From contig NZ_FUXB01000007.1 of NCBI RefSeq assembly GCF_900167345.1, forward strand, positions 124,001 through 188,000: 64,000 bases of DNA. The letters run 5' to 3'. Source of the DNA: Vibrio cincinnatiensis DSM 19608 (lineage in GTDB: Bacteria; Pseudomonadota; Gammaproteobacteria; Enterobacterales; Vibrionaceae). Each line of letters begins with the position of its first letter. The stretch's first letter is position 1. A program made the translations under genes and the position numbers. The notes beneath the pieces are model-generated. The model saw nothing but the letters and a program-made list of their open reading frames with translations. It was not told the origin of the DNA and did not search any database. Positions 58,717 through 64,000 of the stretch are shown piece after piece.

Positions 58717-59235
58717 GTGATAGATGGCGATGGTTACCGACTCAATGTAGGTATTGTGATTTGTAACAACCATGGTCAGGTATTCTGGGCGAAACGATAT
58801 GGACAACACTCATGGCAATTCCCGCAAGGGGGAATTGATGAGGGAGAGTCTCCTGAGCAAGCCATGTTTCGGGAGCTTTACGAAGAGGTTGGGTTAACCA
58901 AAAAAGAGGTCAAAATTATCGCCACCAGCCGTCATTGGTTAAGATATAAGCTACCAAAGCGCTTGGTACGATGGGACTCTCAACCCGTCTGTATTGGACA
59001 AAAACAGAAATGGTTCTTACTGCGTCTTGAATGTGATGAATCTAAAATCAACATGCAGCGTGGAAGTACCCCTGAATTTGATGGTTGGCGCTGGGTCAGT
59101 TATTGGTACCCGGTTAGGCAAGTGGTGTCTTTTAAGCGTGATGTTTATCGACGAGCGATGAAAGAGTTTGCTTCATTAGCTATGCCTTTTAAGGAACGCA
59201 AAATAAAGGGTAAACGTAAAAATCGAAGAGGATAG
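58717..59235 (+). CDS. rppH: RNA pyrophosphohydrolase RppH
   Basis: Nudix hydrolase that removes pyrophosphate from mRNA 5' ends and so triggers RNase E decay. GTG 58717, seven nt from AGAGG, gives 172 aa starting [18 protein letters not shown] as in E. coli. A TTG two codons upstream is less likely. The Nudix box is [20 protein letters not shown] followed by VGL. The [19 protein letters not shown] block is family-specific, and the C-terminus is basic. It lies two nt before ptsP. Confidence 0.95.
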   Translation: MIDGDGYRLNVGIVICNNHGQVFWAKRYGQHSWQFPQGGIDEGESPEQAMFRELYEEVGLTKKEVKIIATSRHWLRYKLPKRLVRWDSQPVCIGQKQKWFLLRLECDESKINMQRGSTPEFDGWRWVSYWYPVRQVVSFKRDVYRRAMKEFASLAMPFKERKIKGKRKNRRG

Positions 59236-59237
59236 AT

Positions 59238-61484
59238 ATGCTTTCTCAGCTAAGGGACATAGTTGAACAAGTATCAAAAGTAGAAGATGTTTACCAAGCG
59301 TTGGATATTTTTGTGAAGCAAACCTGCAGTGCGATGGCGACGGAGTGTTGTACTGTCTACTTAGCTAATGAAGAAATGGGTCGCTTAGAATTAATGGCAA
59401 CCCAAGGCTTAAAGTTTAAAGGCGATAAAATACATATCGGCTTTGACGAAGGATTAGTCGGCTTAGTGAAAAGAACGGCTGAGCCTATTAACCTCGCCAA
59501 AGCCTCTCAGCACCCCAACTTTAAATATTTTAAACAGTTGGGAGAAGAGGTATACCACTCCTTTCTTGGTACTCCCATTATTTACCGTAAACAAGTACTG
59601 GGGGTGCTGGTGGTTCAGCAAAAATCTCCCCGCTTGTTTAGTGAGATGGAGGTTTCCTTCCTCGTTACTCTGGCAGCCCAGTTAGCGGTAACCGTCGCTT
59701 ATGCTCAAACACAAGGGCACTGGCTACTGACTAAAAAGCAGCAAGCGATCAGCGGTATTCCAGCTTCTACGGGAGTGGCCATCGGAGAATTGTGGTGGGA
59801 CGACTCTCAACCTCAGTTGGCGGATGTCTACCCAGCATCAACACTGGATGTGGAAAAAGAGCAAGCTTGGTTAACCCGAGCGATGGAAAGTGCACTCAGT
59901 GATTTTCGTAAACTGAGAAAAAAACTGGATAACGAGATCAATAAAGAAGCATTAGCTATCTTTGATCTCTTCACTCACTTGTTAAACGATCCCATGTTGG
60001 GTAATGACTTAAAATCGCAGATCCAAAAAGGAGATCGTGCGGATTGGGCCTTACGTCAGGTGGTCGAAAGTTATTCGAATCGTTTTGCCAGAATGTCGGA
60101 TGCTTATTTACGAGAACGAGCACAAGACATACGAGAGCTTGGGCAGCGTCTGCTGTATTTTCTCTACAATACTGAGCACGAACAGCAACAGCTCAGTAAA
60201 CCGATCATTTTGGTGGTTCGTGAGTTAACCGCTTCTATCTTAGCAACCTTACCTAAAGATAAATTACTCGCTGTGGTCTCTTTAGAAGGGGCCGCTAACT
60301 CTCATGCGGCGATTTTGTCGCGTGCACTGGGTATTCCTGCCATCATGGGGGTTTCTCTTAATTTAAAGCAGATCAATGGTAAAAAAGGGATTGTTGATGG
60401 TTACAGTGGCAAGTTGTTTATCTCCCCAGCGAAACAAATTCTAGCTGAATATCGAGCGTTAGCTTATGAAGAACAACAATTATCCAAAATGGTTAATGAG
60501 GCAATTTTTGAGCCTGCTTTTACTCTAGATGGTACACATGTCGAACTGTTGCTGAATGCGGGATTAAGTGCAGACACCAATATTGCGATTAATCAAGGCG
60601 TTGATGGGATTGGATTATACCGAACGGAAATCTCATTTTTACTACAACACCGTTTTCCATCGGAAGAAGAACAGATCTTGCAATATCGAGGGGTATTGGA
60701 TGCTTATCCTGATCGTCCGGTGGTGATGAGAACCCTCGATATTGGGGGGGATAAACCGTTACCTTATCTACCTATTGAAGAAGATAATCCTTTCCTTGGT
60801 TGGCGAGGCATTCGTTTTACCCTAGATCATCCGGATATTTTTCTTATTCAATTACGAGCGATGATGAGAGCCAGTAGCGAACATCATAATTTGCGTATTT
60901 TATTGCCCATGGTCTCTGGGGCGAAAGAATTAGATGGTGCTTTGATGTTCATTCAACAAGCTTATCAAGAAGCGGTAAAACTGGATGCCAGTATTGTGAT
61001 GCCTAAAATTGGGGTGATGTTGGAAGTTCCTTCCATGTTGTATTTACTGCCGATGATCGCCAATAAAATTGATTTTGTTTCGGTTGGCACCAATGATCTT
61101 ACCCAATATTTGTTAGCCGTTGATCGGAACAATGCCCATGTGGCTGATGTCTATGACTCTATGCATCCAGCGGTGATCATGGCGTTGAAACAAATTCAGC
61201 AGATTTGTCAGCAATATTCTATTCCTGTTTGTGTCTGTGGTGAGTTAGCAGGTGACCCTGTTGGTGCATTGCTATTAATCGGTTTAGGCTATACGACATT
61301 AAGTATGAATGCGTCTAACGTAGCTAAAGTGAAGTATTTAGTTCGCCACTCAACTCGAAGCGATTTGCAGCTATTAGCCCAAAAGGCGTTGATGCAATCT
61401 TATGGGCACGACATTCATAATATGATGCTTGATCATTTTGAAGCTCAGGGCTTTGCTGGGTTTGTGCGTGCAGGGAAAAAATAG
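59238..61484 (+). CDS. ptsP: Nitrogen PTS enzyme I (PtsP, EI-Ntr)
   Basis: First phosphotransferase of the nitrogen PTS, passing phosphate from PEP to NPr. At 748 aa it has an N-terminal GAF domain (MATQGLKFKGDKIHIGFDEG ... PIIYRKQVLGVLVVQQK). Then come the EI helical domain, the phosphohistidine H356 (GAANSHAAILSRALGIPAIM) and the PEP-binding barrel (TLDIGGDKPLPYLP, FVSVGTNDLTQY, catalytic Cys in VCGELAGDP). It is cotranscribed with rppH, as in E. coli. Confidence 0.96.
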   Translation: MLSQLRDIVEQVSKVEDVYQALDIFVKQTCSAMATECCTVYLANEEMGRLELMATQGLKFKGDKIHIGFDEGLVGLVKRTAEPINLAKASQHPNFKYFKQLGEEVYHSFLGTPIIYRKQVLGVLVVQQKSPRLFSEMEVSFLVTLAAQLAVTVAYAQTQGHWLLTKKQQAISGIPASTGVAIGELWWDDSQPQLADVYPASTLDVEKEQAWLTRAMESALSDFRKLRKKLDNEINKEALAIFDLFTHLLNDPMLGNDLKSQIQKGDRADWALRQVVESYSNRFARMSDAYLRERAQDIRELGQRLLYFLYNTEHEQQQLSKPIILVVRELTASILATLPKDKLLAVVSLEGAANSHAAILSRALGIPAIMGVSLNLKQINGKKGIVDGYSGKLFISPAKQILAEYRALAYEEQQLSKMVNEAIFEPAFTLDGTHVELLLNAGLSADTNIAINQGVDGIGLYRTEISFLLQHRFPSEEEQILQYRGVLDAYPDRPVVMRTLDIGGDKPLPYLPIEEDNPFLGWRGIRFTLDHPDIFLIQLRAMMRASSEHHNLRILLPMVSGAKELDGALMFIQQAYQEAVKLDASIVMPKIGVMLEVPSMLYLLPMIANKIDFVSVGTNDLTQYLLAVDRNNAHVADVYDSMHPAVIMALKQIQQICQQYSIPVCVCGELAGDPVGALLLIGLGYTTLSMNASNVAKVKYLVRHSTRSDLQLLAQKALMQSYGHDIHNMMLDHFEAQGFAGFVRAGKK

Positions 61485-61493
61485 GAATATCAT

Positions 61494-62288
61494 GTGGGTA
61501 TTGAGTTAATTGCTCTGCTGGTGATGCTTGGTGTAGTGGTAGGGTTATTGGCGGGTCTGCTGGGAATTGGCGGCGGATTGTTGGTCGTACCGGCGTTATT
61601 GTTTCTATTGCCTAAAGCGGGAGTTGCGACGGAGATTGTGATGCACTTAGCTTTAGCCACCTCTCTTGCCACGATTATTATCACCTCAACTTCTTCAGCA
61701 TTTAATCACCTGAAATTGGGTAATGTTGATCTTTTTGTCGTTAAATGGTTATTACCGGGGGTGTTATTAGGCGGTTTCTTAGGGGCAGTGGTTGCAGAGT
61801 GGATTCCTAATCAATATTTACCCAAAGTCTTTGGTGTGATCGTCCTACTGCTTTCGATACAGATGGCCTTTTCTATCCAAGCCCGCTCAAACCATCCCAT
61901 GCCCAAGCCGTGGGTCACCCTAATATGTGGTTCTGGTATTGGTATTATTTCTACTTTAGCGGGTATTGGTGGAGGCTCTCTTTCGGTTCCTTTTTTAAAT
62001 CGACATGGTGTTGAAATGAGAAAAGCGGTTGGCTCCTCTGCGGTATGTGGTTTAGTGATAGCGCTGTCGGGTATGGTGGGCTTTATCTTACATGGTTATC
62101 AGTTAGAAAATTTACCTGATTACAGCATTGGTTATGTCTACCTTCCTGCCTTATTGGCGATAGCCTCAACGTCTATGTTTACGACTCGCATTGGCGCTAA
62201 ATGGGCTTCACAGCTTCCTACGGCGACTTTGAAACGTTTTTTTGCTATTTTCCTCATGTTTGTTGCGCTGACAATGTTACTGCAATAA
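61494..62288 (+). CDS. TSUP (TauE/SafE) family membrane permease
   Basis: Inner-membrane protein of 264 aa with seven to eight hydrophobic segments. It carries two repeats of the family motif, GLLGIGGGLLVVPAL near the start and ISTLAGIGGGSLSVPFLNRH in the middle. Family members move sulfite, sulfonates or related anions; the substrate here is unknown. GTG 61494 is the start (SD AGGAA). It begins inside an out-of-frame ATG-TGG frame that stops after five codons. It is in the ptsP-lgt-thyA run, where a homologue is common in vibrios but absent in E. coli. Confidence 0.85.
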   Translation: MGIELIALLVMLGVVVGLLAGLLGIGGGLLVVPALLFLLPKAGVATEIVMHLALATSLATIIITSTSSAFNHLKLGNVDLFVVKWLLPGVLLGGFLGAVVAEWIPNQYLPKVFGVIVLLLSIQMAFSIQARSNHPMPKPWVTLICGSGIGIISTLAGIGGGSLSVPFLNRHGVEMRKAVGSSAVCGLVIALSGMVGFILHGYQLENLPDYSIGYVYLPALLAIASTSMFTTRIGAKWASQLPTATLKRFFAIFLMFVALTMLLQ

Positions 62289-62321
62289 TGTTTCTTTCTT
62301 AAAAATAAGAGAACGTCATTT

Positions 62322-63137
62322 ATGTCTCAGGGATATTTAACTTTTCCGAACATCGATCCTGTGTTGTTTTCCATCGGGCCACTCTCTATTCGTTGGTATG
62401 GCATGATGTATTTATTGGGTTTTTTATTTGCTATGTGGTTAGCAAACCGTCGAGCAGATAAACCGGGTAGTGGCTGGACCCGAGAGCAAGTTTCAGACCT
62501 ACTTTTTGCCGGTTTTCTTGGGGTTGTCATTGGTGGTCGAGTTGGGTATGTCTTATTTTATAATTTCGACCTCTTCTTAGCAGACCCTTTATACCTATTT
62601 AAAGTTTGGACTGGTGGAATGTCATTCCACGGTGGATTGCTCGGGGTGATTGCGGCCATGTTCTGGTATGCGCGCAGACATCAACGTGCTTTCTTTTCGG
62701 TGGCCGATTTTGTTGCTCCTTTAGTCCCATTTGGTTTGGGATTGGGGCGGTTAGGTAATTTCATGAATTCAGAGCTTTGGGGAAGAGTGACGGATGTACC
62801 TTGGGCATTTGTGTTCCCTAATGGCGGGCCACTGCCTCGTCATCCTTCTCAGCTGTATGAGCTGGCATTAGAAGGCATTGTTCTGTTCTTTATTTTGAAC
62901 TGGTTTATCAAAAAACCGCGTCCTCTGGGCTCGGTTTCTGGGTTATTTTTAATCGGATATGGTACATTCCGCTTTTTGGTTGAGTTTGTCCGTGAGCCTG
63001 ATGTGCAGCTTGGATTATTTGGTGACATGATCTCAATGGGGCAAATTCTTTCCACACCAATGATTATGGTTGGTGGACTACTCATGTTTTGGGCGTATCA
63101 GCGCCGAGTCTATCAAGATGCATCTCAAAAGAAATAA
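62322..63137 (+). CDS. lgt: Prolipoprotein diacylglyceryl transferase
   Basis: Inner-membrane enzyme that adds diacylglycerol to the lipobox Cys of preprolipoproteins, for example NlpI in this window. The 271-aa protein has seven TM segments. Essential residues keep their E. coli numbers: H103 ([12 protein letters not shown]) and R143 in the Lgt signature [16 protein letters not shown]. It is followed by thyA after nine nt, as in E. coli. Confidence 0.97.
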   Translation: MSQGYLTFPNIDPVLFSIGPLSIRWYGMMYLLGFLFAMWLANRRADKPGSGWTREQVSDLLFAGFLGVVIGGRVGYVLFYNFDLFLADPLYLFKVWTGGMSFHGGLLGVIAAMFWYARRHQRAFFSVADFVAPLVPFGLGLGRLGNFMNSELWGRVTDVPWAFVFPNGGPLPRHPSQLYELALEGIVLFFILNWFIKKPRPLGSVSGLFLIGYGTFRFLVEFVREPDVQLGLFGDMISMGQILSTPMIMVGGLLMFWAYQRRVYQDASQKK

Positions 63138-63146
63138 GGGCTTGAA

Positions 63147-63998
63147 GTGAAGCAGTATTTAGACCTTTGCCAGCGAATTGTTGAACAAGGCGCTTGGGTT
63201 GAAAATAAACGTACCGGTAAGCGTTGCCTGACCGTCATTAATGCCGACTTAACTTACGATGTCGCCAATAATCAGTTTCCGTTGGTCACAACGCGTAAAA
63301 GTTTTTGGAAAGCCGCCGTGGCAGAGCTGCTGGGGTATATTCGTGGTTACGATAATGCCGCTGATTTTCGTCGTTTAGGCACTAAAACATGGGATGCGAA
63401 TGCGAATTTAAACCAAGACTGGCTGAACAATCCTTACCGAAAAGGTGAAGATGACATGGGGCGGGTCTATGGAGTTCAAGGTCGCGCTTGGGCAAAGCCT
63501 GATGGCGGACATATCGATCAACTCAAGAAGATTGTTGACGATCTGACTCATGGTGTTGATGATCGAGGAGAGATTCTCAATTTTTATAACCCCGGAGAGT
63601 TTCATATGGGGTGCTTGCGCCCTTGCATGTACAGTCACCACTTTTCTTTGTTAGGCGATACTTTGTACTTAAATAGTACTCAACGCTCCTGTGACGTACC
63701 GCTTGGGTTGAATTTTAACATGGTTCAAGTCTATGTATTTCTTGCTGTGATGGCGCAAATCACGGGTAAGAAACCGGGACAGGCATATCATAAAATTGTG
63801 AACGCTCATATTTATGAAGACCAATTGGCACTGATGCGAGACGTGCAATTGAAGCGTGAACCATTGGGTGCTGCCCACTTTAAGATCAATCCTGACATTC
63901 GTTCATTAGAAGATTTAGAAACGTGGGTAACATTAGATGACTTTGAAGTCACTGATTACCAGCATCATGAGGCGATTCAGTACCCATTCTCAGTATAA
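63147..63998 (+). CDS. thyA: Thymidylate synthase ThyA (Vibrio-type)
   Basis: Converts dUMP to dTMP with methylene-tetrahydrofolate. 283 aa, longer than E. coli ThyA (264). The active-site Cys is C160 in [13 protein letters not shown] and the dUMP-binding [13 protein letters not shown] is kept. The twin-Arg motif that the partner subunit gives to the phosphate site (RR-I-V-S-A-W-N in E. coli) is replaced by [13 protein letters not shown], so this is a divergent branch. The start is GTG 63147 (SD AAGGG). The gene is complete, ending two bases before the window edge. Confidence 0.94.
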   Translation: MKQYLDLCQRIVEQGAWVENKRTGKRCLTVINADLTYDVANNQFPLVTTRKSFWKAAVAELLGYIRGYDNAADFRRLGTKTWDANANLNQDWLNNPYRKGEDDMGRVYGVQGRAWAKPDGGHIDQLKKIVDDLTHGVDDRGEILNFYNPGEFHMGCLRPCMYSHHFSLLGDTLYLNSTQRSCDVPLGLNFNMVQVYVFLAVMAQITGKKPGQAYHKIVNAHIYEDQLALMRDVQLKREPLGAAHFKINPDIRSLEDLETWVTLDDFEVTDYQHHEAIQYPFSV

Positions 63999-64000
63999 CT

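Overview
The window is a stretch of chromosome from a marine gammaproteobacterium of the family Vibrionaceae. Three things point there: the chitin-utilisation cluster with the hybrid sensor ChiS, the pair of c-di-GMP/biofilm proteins RocS and VpsR, and a gene order that I recall from memory as that of Vibrio cholerae chromosome 1 between gspK and thyA. DNA is moderately AT-rich, genes are tightly packed and most units end in clear intrinsic terminators. I see no insertion sequence, prophage, CRISPR array, integron or rRNA operon. The window is core genome, so most of what is unusual lies in intergenic DNA and very small genes.

Layout. (1) 1-12.3 kb, all on the minus strand: chitin oligosaccharide locus, with glucosamine kinase (cut by the window edge), a cytoplasmic GH9 exo-glucosaminidase, two ABC ATPases, two permeases, the periplasmic chitooligosaccharide-binding protein, a 769-nt regulatory region and ChiS. 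(2) 12.5-22.3 kb: rsmC, an AI-2E-family permease, a 39-residue Cys-rich membrane protein, hemL/erpA (divergent), an M23 endopeptidase, tyrS, dacB and the porin ompU. (3) 22.8-38.8 kb: the conserved greA-yhbY-rlmE-ftsH-folP-glmM-secG-tRNA-Leu-tRNA-fMet-rimP-nusA-infB-rbfA-truB-rpsO-pnp block of transcription, translation and RNA-decay genes. (4) 38.9-46.2 kb: nlpI; the oxygen-independent ubiquinone genes ubiV-ubiU and ubiT on either side of rocS; yhbS; holD-rimI. (5) 46.2-54.6 kb: prfC, srmB, trmN6, brnQ, prfB (with its programmed +1 frameshift) and lysS. (6) 54.8-64 kb: vpsR, tas, mutH, then a 612-nt intergenic region rich in DnaA-box-like sites, followed by rppH-ptsP-(TSUP permease)-lgt-thyA.

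How the parts fit. Chitin oligosaccharides are captured by the binding protein, imported by the ABC system, trimmed and phosphorylated by the cytoplasmic enzymes, and can feed amino-sugar metabolism, where GlmM in the middle of the window makes GlcN-1-P. ChiS senses the binding protein and activates the locus. RocS (c-di-GMP turnover) and VpsR (c-di-GMP-responsive regulator) link the region to biofilm control.

Observations most worth following: the cluster of DnaA-box-like motifs with a large bulged dyad between mutH and rppH; two unrecognised membrane miniproteins (39 aa at 14850-14969; 35 aa at 46219-46326, head-to-head with prfC); terminator-like hairpins in the greA and rimP leaders; an RNase III-type hairpin before pnp; and a Vibrio-type ThyA lacking the usual twin-arginine motif. 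Everything was read by eye. Product names rest on remembered family motifs and gene order, not on a database search.
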